NCBI RefSeq assembly: GCF_024753205.1
Contig: NZ_JANUGZ010000001.1
Span: 1,240,001-1,304,000, forward strand
Direction of reading: 5' to 3'
Source of the DNA: Massilia aurea
GTDB lineage: Bacteria; Pseudomonadota; Gammaproteobacteria; Burkholderiales; Burkholderiaceae_D
Length of the DNA stretch: 64,000 nucleotides
Shown: positions 27,942 through 35,866 of the stretch, piece after piece
Position numbering within the stretch: position 1 is the stretch's first letter
Layout of the letters: every line of letters begins with the position of its first letter
Program-made: the position numbers and the translations under genes
Notes under the pieces: generated by a model
Databases searched by the model: none
What the model was told of the DNA's origin: nothing
What the model saw: the letters and a program-made list of their open reading frames with translations, nothing else

Positions 27942-28760
27942 ATGCACAACCGTATCCTCAAGGGCGCCCTGCTCGGCCTGGCACTGGCCGGCATGTCGAT
28001 GAGCGCGCAGGCGCACCGCGGCTGGCTGCTGCCCAGTGCGGCCATGGTCGAAGCAAAGGAACCGTGGGTCACGCTCGACGGCGCGATCTCGGAAGGCCTG
28101 TTCGAATTCCACCACGTGCCGCTGCGCCTGGACAACTTGACGATCACGGGGCCCGATGGCGTGACGACCAAGGCCGAAGGCGCCGTGCTCGGCAAATTCC
28201 GCAGCACGATCGACATCCGCCTGCCGAAGGACGGCACCTACCGCCTGGCCATTGTCAGCAACAACGTGATGGGCAGCTACAAGCTGGGCGGCGAGGTCAA
28301 GCGCTTCCGCGCCGTCGAAGGCACACCGGGCGCGCAAGTGCCGGCCGGCGCCACCGACGTAACCACCAGCACCACGCACACGCGCCTGGAAACCTTCGTC
28401 TCGGCCAATGACATGAACGACACGGCGCTCAAGCCAAGCGGCGTCGGTCTCGAAATGGTCCCGGTCACCAATCCATCCGACCTGCGCGCGGGCGAGCCGA
28501 TTACCTTCCGCTTCCAGCTCGACGGCAAGCCGCTGCCGAACTTCCCGTTCAGCATGGTTCCGGGCGCCGTCAAGTACCGCGGCACGCTGGGCGAGCTGCG
28601 CTTTACCACTGACGCCAAGGGCGAGGTCAAGTTCACGGTGCCGGAAGCGAATATGTACTGGCTCTCGGCCAAGTTCCCGCTCGAGACGCAGAAAGGTCCG
28701 CCAGCGCCGGGCGCGAAGCGCTACAGCTACACGGCCACGCTCGACGTTCTGCCGCAGTAA
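27942..28760 (+). CDS. DUF4198 periplasmic protein
   Basis: A 272-residue exported protein. The signal peptide ends SMSAQA, so the mature protein would begin with histidine (HRGWLLPSAAMVEAKEP). The rest is beta-rich, with an Ig-like DUF4198 body containing GLFEFHHVPL. DUF4198 proteins commonly occur near iron, nickel or cobalt uptake genes; some are thought to bind metal. It lies 21 bases after the DUF2271 gene, in the same Fur-controlled operon. A metal-binding role is inference. Confidence 0.85.
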   Translation: MHNRILKGALLGLALAGMSMSAQAHRGWLLPSAAMVEAKEPWVTLDGAISEGLFEFHHVPLRLDNLTITGPDGVTTKAEGAVLGKFRSTIDIRLPKDGTYRLAIVSNNVMGSYKLGGEVKRFRAVEGTPGAQVPAGATDVTTSTTHTRLETFVSANDMNDTALKPSGVGLEMVPVTNPSDLRAGEPITFRFQLDGKPLPNFPFSMVPGAVKYRGTLGELRFTTDAKGEVKFTVPEANMYWLSAKFPLETQKGPPAPGAKRYSYTATLDVLPQ

Positions 28761-28775
28761 GGGCACACGGGCTCG

Positions 28776-29783
28776 ATGCGCACCATTCTTGTTCCCCTGA
28801 ACGTCGACGCGGCCATGCCGCCCGGTGGCAGCACGCTGTTCAACACGGCCGGCACGTCGATGGGCACGACCTGGTCGGCGCGGCTGATGCTGCCGCCGGG
28901 CGCCGATGGCGCCGTGCTCACCGCCGCGCTGCAAGGTGAGCTGGACGAGATCGTTGCGCAAATGAGCCACTGGGACGAAGACTCCCTCCTGTCGTACTAC
29001 AACCGCGCCCCGGCCGGCAGCTGGCACGCGCTGCCGCCGCAGTTCTTTGCGGTCGCTGAATATGCGCTGCAAGTGGCAGGCGACAGCAGCGGCGCTTACG
29101 ATCCGGCCGCCGGCGCGCTCGTCGATTTGTGGGGCTTTGGCGCCCACGGGCGGTATGACCAGCCGGGGTTCCAGGCGCCGCAGGCAGGACTTGTCGACAA
29201 GTTCCTTTCGCACCGAGTTGAGCGTCAGCCGGTGCTCGACCATGCCGGGCGGCGCCTGCTGCAACCGGGCGGTGCGATCCTGGATTTCTCGTCAGTCGCC
29301 AAGGGGTATGCGGTCGATCGCATGGCCGCCTGTCTCGAGGATCGCAGCGTGCGCCATTTCGTCGTCGAAGCGGGCGGCGAATTGCGCGGCGCCGGGGTCA
29401 AGCCGGATGGCCAGCCGTGGTGGGTCGAGGTCGAGGGCGTGCCGGATTGCGAGGCTATCGGGCAGACGATCGTTGCCCTGCACGGGCTGGCGATCGCCAC
29501 CTCGGGCGACTACCGGCGCAGCTTTCAATATGGCATGCGGCGCATGGCGCACACGCTCGATCCGCGCAGCGGCTACCCGGTGGATCACGATCTAGCCTCG
29601 GTCACGGTGCTGGCATCGACCTGCATGGCGGCCGACGCGCTGTCCACTGCGCTGACGGTGCTGGGGCCTGATGATGGGCTGGCGTTTGCGGAACAACGCG
29701 GGATTGCGGCGCGCTTTCTCGTGCGCGCCGGAGCCGGCTTGAAAGAAACCACGACGGGCGCCTGGCGCTTGATGATGCAATGA
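28776..29783 (+). CDS. apbE: FAD:protein FMN transferase (ApbE family)
   Basis: A 335-residue enzyme that moves FMN from FAD onto a threonine of a target protein. The conserved blocks are FNTAGTSMGTTWSARL, SSVAKGYAVDRMA, HFVVEAGGELRGAG and HTLDPRSGYPVDHDLASVTV with MAADALSTALTVLG. The magnesium- and flavin-binding positions therefore look intact. Unlike many ApbE proteins it has no recognisable signal peptide or lipobox, so it may act in the cytoplasm or its true start may differ. The likely substrate is the DUF2271 protein two genes upstream. It starts 15 bases after the DUF4198 gene. Confidence 0.92.
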   Translation: MRTILVPLNVDAAMPPGGSTLFNTAGTSMGTTWSARLMLPPGADGAVLTAALQGELDEIVAQMSHWDEDSLLSYYNRAPAGSWHALPPQFFAVAEYALQVAGDSSGAYDPAAGALVDLWGFGAHGRYDQPGFQAPQAGLVDKFLSHRVERQPVLDHAGRRLLQPGGAILDFSSVAKGYAVDRMAACLEDRSVRHFVVEAGGELRGAGVKPDGQPWWVEVEGVPDCEAIGQTIVALHGLAIATSGDYRRSFQYGMRRMAHTLDPRSGYPVDHDLASVTVLASTCMAADALSTALTVLGPDDGLAFAEQRGIAARFLVRAGAGLKETTTGAWRLMMQ

Positions 29784-29801
29784 TGCTCCAATGATGATGC
29801 A

Positions 29802-31145
29802 ATGATGTTGACGATCGAACCGCTGCGCTGGGGCAGCGCCTTGGCGCTGTCCGGCGCCTATCTTGCGATGTGCCTGGGCCTGTGGCGCATGCATCTGGCG
29901 AAGGCGCGCCCCAGCAGCGTGGCCGCCGACTGGCTCGTGGTCTACGCGAGCCAGACCGGCAGCGCAGAATTTCTGGCCGAACGGACGGCCGCCACGCTGG
30001 CGCTCGGGGGCCTGGACGCGCGCGCAGCCTGCATCTCGACGCTCGACCTGGCAACCCTATCGGGCGCCAGCCGCATCCTGTTCGTCTGCAGCACCTACGG
30101 CGAAGGCGACGCGCCCGATCCCGCCGCGCGCTTTGCCACGCAGACGATGGACGCGACGCCGGACCTGTCGCAGCTGCACTTCGGCATGCTGGCCCTGGGC
30201 GACATCACGTACACCAACTACTGCGGCTTCGGCCGCGCACTCGATGCCTGGCTCCGTGAGCGCGGCGCAACGAGCCTGTTCGAGCGGATCGACGTCGATC
30301 GCGGCGCGCCAGAAGCGCTGGCCGCATGGCAGCACCGCCTGAGCCACCTGGCCGGTACCAGTGACGCACCGGACTGGGAAGCACCCGCCTACGGCGCGTG
30401 GCGCGTCGCCGAGCGCACGCTGCTCAACCCCGGCAGCGCTGGCGCACCGCTGTACCGCCTCGCGTTGGTGCCGCAGGATGGCGCGCTGCCGGCGTGGGAA
30501 GCGGGCGACCTGGCGCAAGTGAGCGCGCCGGCTGACCCGGCGCATCCGCGCGAGTACTCGATTGCCTCGGTACCCGCAGAAGGCCAGCTCACGCTGCTGG
30601 TGCGATTGCAGCAGCGCGCCGACGGGACACCGGGCGCAGCGTCCGGCTGGTTGTGCACGGACGCGCTTGCGACAGACACGATCCGGCTGCGGGTGCGCGC
30701 GCATGCACGCTTCCGGCTGGGTGAGAATGCGCTGCGGCCCCTGATCGCGATCGGCAACGGCAGCGGGCTGGCCGGCCTGCGCGCACTGCTCAAGGCGCGC
30801 ATCGACGCTGGTACCCACGACAACTGGCTTCTGTTCGGCGAGCGCAATGCAGCCCACGATTTCCTGTGCCGGGGCGAACTGGAAGAGTGGCGCGACAGCG
30901 GCGCACTCACCCGCCTCGACCTGGCGTTTTCGCGTGACGGGAGCACGGCGCGTTATGTCCAGCATCTGGTTGCCGCGCAAGCTGACCTCTTGCGCCAGTG
31001 GGTGCAGGATGGCGCGGCGATCTATGTCTGCGGCAGCCTGCAGGGGATGGCCGGTGGCGTGCATGACGCACTGGTCGAGGTGCTGGGCGCGGCCACGGTT
31101 GAGGCCATGATGGGCGATGGGCGGTACCGGCGGGACGTGTACTAA
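29802..31145 (+). CDS. Membrane-anchored flavodoxin/FNR reductase (CysJ-like)
   Basis: A 447-residue protein. One N-terminal transmembrane helix (about residues 12-30) is followed by a flavodoxin domain (WLVVYASQTGSAEFLAERTA, then CSTYGEGDAPDPAARF). A ferredoxin-NADP reductase module then carries the FAD motif REYSIASVP, the NADP region LIAIGNGSGLAGLRALL with YVCGSLQGMAGG, and the typical C-terminal RRDVY. The architecture resembles sulfite-reductase flavoprotein or P450 reductase. Here it would pass electrons from NADPH to the PepSY membrane protein. No sulfite reductase haemoprotein gene is present. It is the last gene of the Fur operon. Confidence 0.88.
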   Translation: MMLTIEPLRWGSALALSGAYLAMCLGLWRMHLAKARPSSVAADWLVVYASQTGSAEFLAERTAATLALGGLDARAACISTLDLATLSGASRILFVCSTYGEGDAPDPAARFATQTMDATPDLSQLHFGMLALGDITYTNYCGFGRALDAWLRERGATSLFERIDVDRGAPEALAAWQHRLSHLAGTSDAPDWEAPAYGAWRVAERTLLNPGSAGAPLYRLALVPQDGALPAWEAGDLAQVSAPADPAHPREYSIASVPAEGQLTLLVRLQQRADGTPGAASGWLCTDALATDTIRLRVRAHARFRLGENALRPLIAIGNGSGLAGLRALLKARIDAGTHDNWLLFGERNAAHDFLCRGELEEWRDSGALTRLDLAFSRDGSTARYVQHLVAAQADLLRQWVQDGAAIYVCGSLQGMAGGVHDALVEVLGAATVEAMMGDGRYRRDVY

Positions 31146-31716
31146 TGCCCTGATTAAGTTTTATTTTCTGCTCAGCCGCTTTCTTTTCGGTTATTACTCA
31201 CTGAGCATATTATGGGTGGGCTCGAGTATGGATGAGCAATTAGGTCACACACCAAACAATAAATTTCGATATAAGACAATAACATTTGACACAAGAGGCC
31301 AAGGCAGACATGCTTCTCGGGAAGTTTCGCTTTTTTCCAGAAGCGTATCTTACCAACCTACCTAAAGAGAACAACCTTGCAAAATCAATCGCAGCGACTT
31401 GTCATTGATGTGACGTACTCAAATGATGATACAGGAGCGAAAACGACGCTGAACAGCGTGAAGAATGCAATGGGTAGCGATATTACTGATAGCTTCCGTG
31501 CGTACGCTGTGCAACAAGGTTTTTCGCTCATTACGTCGGATGGGTTGGCTACCGCGGCGGGTGAATACGCACGGGCGCACGCCTAGACCCTCCCTTGATG
31601 GTAGCCGGGCACAAGGCCTTTAAAAACTTCGCAACCTGCCAGAATCAGAACGGAATGTCAGGCGTATTTGGCTGTGCCCAAATTTTAAAAACCGAAGGTT
31701 TAGATCTTAATATCCC
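31146..31716. other. AT-rich stretch ahead of the TIR gene, with gene remnants at most
   Basis: A 570-base region of lower GC than the operon before it. It holds short overlapping open frames in three phases, none with a family I recognise. The most gene-like are an ATG-initiated 45-codon frame at 31228-31365 and the TTG-initiated frame listed separately. The change in composition begins right after the reductase stop codon, so this marks the left boundary of an acquired segment that includes the TIR gene. Confidence 0.55.
31377..31586 (+). CDS. Possible small ORF or gene remnant
   Basis: A 69-codon frame starting with TTG, preceded by a purine-rich AAAGAG about seven bases upstream. It contains LVIDVTYSNDDTGAKTTLN and ends GEYARAHA. 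The same phase stays open upstream to about 31290 without an ATG, which would also fit a decayed gene. I do not recognise the product. Confidence 0.3.
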   Translation: MQNQSQRLVIDVTYSNDDTGAKTTLNSVKNAMGSDITDSFRAYAVQQGFSLITSDGLATAAGEYARAHA

Positions 31717-32829
31717 ATGAAAAGAGTACTCACCGTTGGCCTGAAGTACACAGGAAGCCAAATTGAAGGCGTTGAATTCGAAAATTTTGGATTGTGTCGA
31801 CCAACTATCGACCCAGATCGCGCTGCATTTCCGTTGTACGAATATGACGTTATTGTGATCAATCCAGAAAGCTACTCTCATTTCCTTTTTGGAACAGCAG
31901 GCGAGTTCTCCGGCTCACCGAACGAACTTAGTGATTTGAAAAGGAAAAATGACCAATACGATCTGGATACGGCGTATGACAGTGCGGATCGGGAGAACGA
32001 ACTTGTTGCGGCAATCGAGAGTGGTACCACAATCGTATGGTGTCTTTCTCAACCTAAACGAATGAATTTCTTCGGCTACCGTGAAACCTCATATGGCTAT
32101 GCAGCGCCAGTGGTAGCGAGCTTGGTGAAGCGTGGCGACCTGAAAGTCAAAAAGGGGCGTCGTATACGTATGGTCGACCTTGAAAGCCCTTTTGCCAGAT
32201 ATTTCGATTCCTTGACAAAAACTGGATGGAGTCTTTGCCTTGCTGACAACGAGCATGAGGGATACAGTTCGATTGCGTTAACGCCGGAAGGCTATAGCCT
32301 CGGCGGTAAACTCGTAGCTGGCTCCACTGTTGGTTGGATTCTTACCCCGCCCTCGTCAGAAGATTCCACAAATAGGCTCATTCTTGACGCATTGGAATTG
32401 GAAAAAGGTCCTCTGCATCAAGAAAAATATCATGGAATTTTCTTGAGCCACACAAGTGCTGACAAACCATTCGTTCGACAACTTCGAAAAGATCTTTTGG
32501 AACGTGGCGTACCAAAAGCATGGTTAGACGAAGCGGAAATTGAAATTGGTGATTCGCTAATTGCTAAGATTGAAGAAGGGATGAAACAAACTCGTTACAT
32601 TGGGGTTGTTTTATCGGCCAAGTCAGTAAATGCTCCATGGGTTAAAAAGGAGCTTGAGATAGCAATGAACCGCGAAATTGCCAGCGGAGAAGTCGTTGTA
32701 TTGCCTTTGGTTTATGAAAAATGTCCGTTGCCCGGATTTCTAGAGGGAAAACTATACGGCGACTTCTCTGACCCAGATGAATATGAAAATGTATTAGAAA
32801 AGCTGCTAAGACGTCTTAGGATTAAGTAG
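31717..32829 (+). CDS. TIR-domain protein, candidate defence effector
   Basis: A 370-residue cytoplasmic protein without signal or membrane segment. The C-terminal residues 238-335 form a bacterial TIR domain: GIFLSHTSADKPFVRQLRK, WLDEAEIEIGDSLIAKIE and LSAKSVNAPWVKKELEIA. The acidic D-E-A-E run (271-274) precedes the G-D-S, and Glu274 is the likely catalytic glutamate of an NAD-cleaving TIR. The N-terminal about 235 residues contain a Rossmann-like start (YDVIVINPESYSHFLFG) but match no family I can name; they could sense infection or a ligand. The gene is AT-richer than its neighbours, stands alone, and is followed by an imperfect hairpin, all consistent with horizontal acquisition. An anti-phage role is inferred. 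Confidence 0.88.
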   Translation: MKRVLTVGLKYTGSQIEGVEFENFGLCRPTIDPDRAAFPLYEYDVIVINPESYSHFLFGTAGEFSGSPNELSDLKRKNDQYDLDTAYDSADRENELVAAIESGTTIVWCLSQPKRMNFFGYRETSYGYAAPVVASLVKRGDLKVKKGRRIRMVDLESPFARYFDSLTKTGWSLCLADNEHEGYSSIALTPEGYSLGGKLVAGSTVGWILTPPSSEDSTNRLILDALELEKGPLHQEKYHGIFLSHTSADKPFVRQLRKDLLERGVPKAWLDEAEIEIGDSLIAKIEEGMKQTRYIGVVLSAKSVNAPWVKKELEIAMNREIASGEVVVLPLVYEKCPLPGFLEGKLYGDFSDPDEYENVLEKLLRRLRIK

Positions 32830-32845
32830 TGCTATTAAAATTAAT

Positions 32846-32883
32846 GCTATTAGTCAAGCACTGATTTCCGCTTGGCTAATAGC
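32846..32883 (+). terminator. Hairpin after the TIR gene
   Basis: GCTATTAGTCAAGC (32846-32859) pairs with GCTTGGCTAATAGC (32870-32883) over 14 bases with one mismatch and a 10-base loop, 17 bases after the stop. There is no long T run, so termination may be inefficient. Confidence 0.55.
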
Positions 32884-32942
32884 GGGCACAAAACTGGCGA
32901 CTACCAAGAATGATGTAATGTAGCAAGCCTTGGCTCATCGCG

Positions 32943-33224
32943 TTAGGGCTTCACATCCACACCCTTCCAGAACGCGATGTGGCCAGTAATATTTGACGCG
33001 GCGGACTTTGGTGTGGCGTACACCCACGCCGCATCCTTGTTGACCTTGCCGTTCACCTCGATATTGTAGTAGCTCGCGGTCCCCTTCCAGGGACAGTTGG
33101 TTGTTGTACTCGAGTCGCTGAAAAACTGGCGGTTTAAAGAGGCGGGGGGAAAATAATGGTTCCCTTCGACGACGACCGTATCGTTCGACTGCGCCAGCAC
33201 TTCACCATTCCATATTGCTTTCAT
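32943..33224 (-). CDS. DUF427 domain protein
   Basis: A 93-residue protein of the DUF427 family: MKAIWNGEVLAQSNDTVVVEGNHYFP, then CPWKGTASYYNIEVNG. These are small cytoplasmic beta proteins of unknown function. The ATG at 33224 has a GGAG ribosome-binding site and gives the usual length; the open frame upstream runs into a repeat and is not coding. GC content returns to the chromosomal level here, marking the right boundary of the TIR segment. Confidence 0.88.
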   Translation of the reverse strand: MKAIWNGEVLAQSNDTVVVEGNHYFPPASLNRQFFSDSSTTTNCPWKGTASYYNIEVNGKVNKDAAWVYATPKSAASNITGHIAFWKGVDVKP

Positions 33225-33339
33225 ATGCACTCCGGTAGCGCTTCGGATCTGAAGCGCGGACCAGTCTACACCGGTTGCGCGAAAAAGTTGATGCGGATGT
33301 TTGTGCGACGAGTGCGCGCATAGCGGGGTCACGCATAGC

Positions 33340-33388
33340 GGGGTCAGGTCTGACATTCAGACACGGGCTCTGCGATGATCTAGCCCGT
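33340..33388. repeat. GGGGTCAGGTCTGACATT element with hairpin
   Basis: The first 24 bases match the arm of the element at 9693-9832, including the palindrome GTCAGGTCTGAC and CAGACACG. It continues into a hairpin, ACGGGCT (33363-33369) with AGCCCGT (33382-33388). Only one arm is present here. It separates the DUF427 gene from the next plus-strand gene. Confidence 0.75.
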
Positions 33389-33549
33389 TCATTTTTCGAG
33401 AGCATCTTGAGAAGCCAGTGGTTTCCTTGAAATTCCCTCGATTCAGGCTCAACCCTTTCGTCGCAGGGTATGCACGGGTCGGCGCATTCCACTGGACCGC
33501 TGTGCGACTGCTGCCTAAGGTGGAAACTTTCCACCCCCCGGGAGTTTCC

Positions 33550-34047
33550 ATGCGCGTTCTACTGTCTTCCCTTCTTCTCACACTTTGCCTGGCGAGTGCC
33601 GCACATGCCGCCGAAGGCACCGCCCCAGGCGGCCGAGCGGCAGACGTGGCGGCGATCCACGCGGTCATCGATCAATTCAAGGCGGCGATCATCGCTCATG
33701 ACGGCAAGACCCTCGGCAGCCTGTTCCTGCAAGACCACGACAGCTGGCTGTCGGTGGCCGACGAGGCGGTCTGGGCCAAAGTCAAGGCGCGCAATCCGAA
33801 GGCACGCAAAGTGGTTTCTTCGAGCTGGAAGAAGTTCGCCGAATTCATCCAGACGGCAGACAAGCCGATCGAAGAACGTTTCTACAACGTGCGGGTCGAC
33901 ACCAATGGCGCCGTCGCCTCGGTATGGTTCGATTTCGACTTTCTTGACGACGGCAAGGTGACCAACCGCGGCAGCGAGAGCTGGCAAATGGTGCGCGCGG
34001 AAGATGGTTGGAAGATCAGCTCGATGCTGTTTTCCATGGGCGACTGA
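33550..34047 (+). CDS. Exported SnoaL/NTF2-like protein
   Basis: A 165-residue protein with a signal peptide (MRVLLSSLLLTLCLASAAHA) and an NTF2/SnoaL-like (DUF4440 type) fold. Typical features are VAAIHAVIDQFKAAIIAHDGK near the start, WFDFDFLDDGKVTNRGSESW, and a final EDGWKISSMLFS strand. The catalytic role, if any, is unknown. The ATG at 33550 is preceded by GGGAG. A similar exported NTF2-like protein is encoded at 60090-60593. Confidence 0.82.
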   Translation: MRVLLSSLLLTLCLASAAHAAEGTAPGGRAADVAAIHAVIDQFKAAIIAHDGKTLGSLFLQDHDSWLSVADEAVWAKVKARNPKARKVVSSSWKKFAEFIQTADKPIEERFYNVRVDTNGAVASVWFDFDFLDDGKVTNRGSESWQMVRAEDGWKISSMLFSMGD

Positions 34048-34085
34048 AACGCTAGAATAGCAACCTTACAATTCGAAAAGCCGGC

Positions 34086-35120
34086 ATGAAAGTCGAAACG
34101 CCCCTGTTCGTCCCCGTGCTGGCCGCCCTGCCGGTCGCCGCCTGCATGGCCATCCTCGGGCTGCCTGTCTTCGGCTACGAGTATGCTGCGGCCTTCCGCA
34201 GCTTGTACTTCGTTGCCTGCCTGGTGTGGTTGATTCCGCTGGCGCTGCTGCAGCGCGCCATGTGGCGCTGTGACTGGCCGTGGCTGCGCATGGCGCTGGT
34301 GCTGCTGGCCGCCAGCTACGCCATGTCCATCCTGAACGCCGTGCTGGGACAGGGCCTGGGCATCTGGCTCGGGCTGCAAAAGCACTACCGCTGGAATGAA
34401 CTGGCCGAGGGTCTGGACGGCTGCTGGTTGGCCCTGATCGCGTTCTGCGCCGTGCATGCAGTGGCAGCCTACTACCTGTCGCTGCAGCAAGTGCGCCTGC
34501 ATCTGGCCCAGGCGCAGGCCGCAGCGCGCGACGCCCAGCTGCGCGCGCTGCGCCTGCAGGTCAACCCCCACTTCCTGTTCAACTCCCTGAACGCGATTTC
34601 CGCGCTCGTGTCGGCCCAGTCCAACCGTGAAGCCAACCGCATGCTCGGCTGCGTGGCCGACTTCCTGCGCGCCACCCTTGCGCACGACGGCCGCCACGAG
34701 CATTCGCTGGCGGAAGAACTGGCCCTGCTCGACGCCTACCTCAAGATCGAACAGGCACGCCTTGGCGAACGCCTGTGCCTGAATATGAAAGCCGGTCCGG
34801 ACCTGCTCGACAACGTCATGCCCTACCTGATGCTGCAGCCCCTGGTCGAGAACGCGATCCGTCACGGCATCGCGCCGCTGTCCGTTCCCGGGCGGCTCGA
34901 CATCCGTCTTGAGCATGTCGGCGGGCGCCTGATGGTCGAGGTGCGCAACGACGGTCAGCAGCCGGCCCAGCCGGGCTGCGGTATCGGCTTGGCCAACGTG
35001 AGGGAACGCTTGCGCCACCTGTACGGCGACGATCAGGAAGTCGAGGCGGGATGGGGACAGGACGGCCGCTTCGGCGTGCGTATCGCCCTGCCGCTACGCA
35101 GCATGGAGGCGGCGGCATGA
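34086..35120 (+). CDS. LytS/YehU-type sensor histidine kinase
   Basis: A 344-residue kinase with four hydrophobic segments in the first 135 residues, a short coiled coil and a HisKA_5 (His_kinase) domain. The phosphoacceptor His162 lies in LQVNPHFLFNSLNAISALV. The C-terminal ATPase domain has LVENAIRHGIAP and GIGLANVRERLRHLYG. It forms a two-component pair with the downstream LytTR regulator, whose ATG overlaps its stop (ATGA). The signal is unknown; the membrane part resembles no specific sensor that I can name. Confidence 0.92.
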   Translation: MKVETPLFVPVLAALPVAACMAILGLPVFGYEYAAAFRSLYFVACLVWLIPLALLQRAMWRCDWPWLRMALVLLAASYAMSILNAVLGQGLGIWLGLQKHYRWNELAEGLDGCWLALIAFCAVHAVAAYYLSLQQVRLHLAQAQAAARDAQLRALRLQVNPHFLFNSLNAISALVSAQSNREANRMLGCVADFLRATLAHDGRHEHSLAEELALLDAYLKIEQARLGERLCLNMKAGPDLLDNVMPYLMLQPLVENAIRHGIAPLSVPGRLDIRLEHVGGRLMVEVRNDGQQPAQPGCGIGLANVRERLRHLYGDDQEVEAGWGQDGRFGVRIALPLRSMEAAA

Positions 35121-35866
35121 GCATACGGGTCGTCATTGTCGACGACGAACCGCTGGCCCGGCTGGCGGTCAAGCTCAGGCTGGCGCGGCGCAGCGGCTTC
35201 GCTCTCGTCGGCGAGTTCGGTGACGGGGACAGCGCGCATGCCGGCATCCTGGCGCTGCGGCCCGACCTGGTGTTCATCGATGTCGAGATGCCGGGCAAGA
35301 CCGGGCTCGAGGTACTGGCCACGCTGCCGCCAGCGCAGCGGCCGATGGCGATCCTGCTGACCGCCTACGACAGCTTCGCCCTGCAGGCGTTCGATCTGGC
35401 CGCCCTGGATTACCTGCTCAAGCCGGTCGATGACGAACGCCTGGACGAAGCCCTGGACCGCGCGCAGCAGGCCTTTCCTTATCGCGCCCACGGCCGTACG
35501 TTGCCACCAGCCGCGCCGGCGCTGCGCAGCTTTACCGTGCGTGTCGGCGCGCGCACGGTGCTGGTGCCGGTGGCGCAGGTCGAGCGCATCGAGGCCGACG
35601 GCGACTACGCCACCCTGCATGCGAACGGCAAGACCTGGCTGGTTCGCGAGCGCCTGCACAACCTGGCCATACAGCTCGATGCGCGCCAGTTCCACCGTGT
35701 GCACCGCTCGACCATCGTGCGGCTGGACATGATCGCCGAGCTGCGCTCGCTGACCAATCGCGACGCCCTGCTGCGCCTGCATGACGGCAGCGTGCTGCGC
35801 GCCAGCCGCACCTATATGCCCGCCCTGGCGGAAGCACTACGACACCTCGACAAGACATCCGCATGA
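35117..35866 (+). CDS. LytTR-family response regulator
   Basis: A 249-residue regulator. The receiver domain has acidic residues in VVIVDDEP and the phosphoacceptor Asp55 in VFIDVEMPG, and lysine in YLLKPVD. A LytTR DNA-binding domain occupies about residues 140-245 (VERIEADGDYATLHANGKTWLVRERL, then RVHRSTIVRLDMIAEL). It is coupled by ATGA overlaps both to the kinase before it and to the acyltransferase after it, so the acyltransferase is a likely member of the same regulatory unit. Confidence 0.94.
   Translation: MSIRVVIVDDEPLARLAVKLRLARRSGFALVGEFGDGDSAHAGILALRPDLVFIDVEMPGKTGLEVLATLPPAQRPMAILLTAYDSFALQAFDLAALDYLLKPVDDERLDEALDRAQQAFPYRAHGRTLPPAAPALRSFTVRVGARTVLVPVAQVERIEADGDYATLHANGKTWLVRERLHNLAIQLDARQFHRVHRSTIVRLDMIAELRSLTNRDALLRLHDGSVLRASRTYMPALAEALRHLDKTSA

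Noticed and set aside
27366-29264. 632-codon open frame antisense to the DUF2271, DUF4198 and apbE genes
   Set aside because: No start context or recognisable domain; it spans three genes with clear signal peptides and motifs on the plus strand.
29802-31145. Sulfite reductase flavoprotein subunit CysJ for sulfur assimilation
   Set aside because: Domains are CysJ-like, but there is an N-terminal membrane helix, no cysI/cysH neighbour, and the gene is in a Fur-controlled flavinylation operon.
31117-31365. 82-codon plus-strand frame overlapping the reductase gene end
   Set aside because: The first third is out-of-phase reductase sequence; only the part from 31228 is even possible, and I report that as a remnant.
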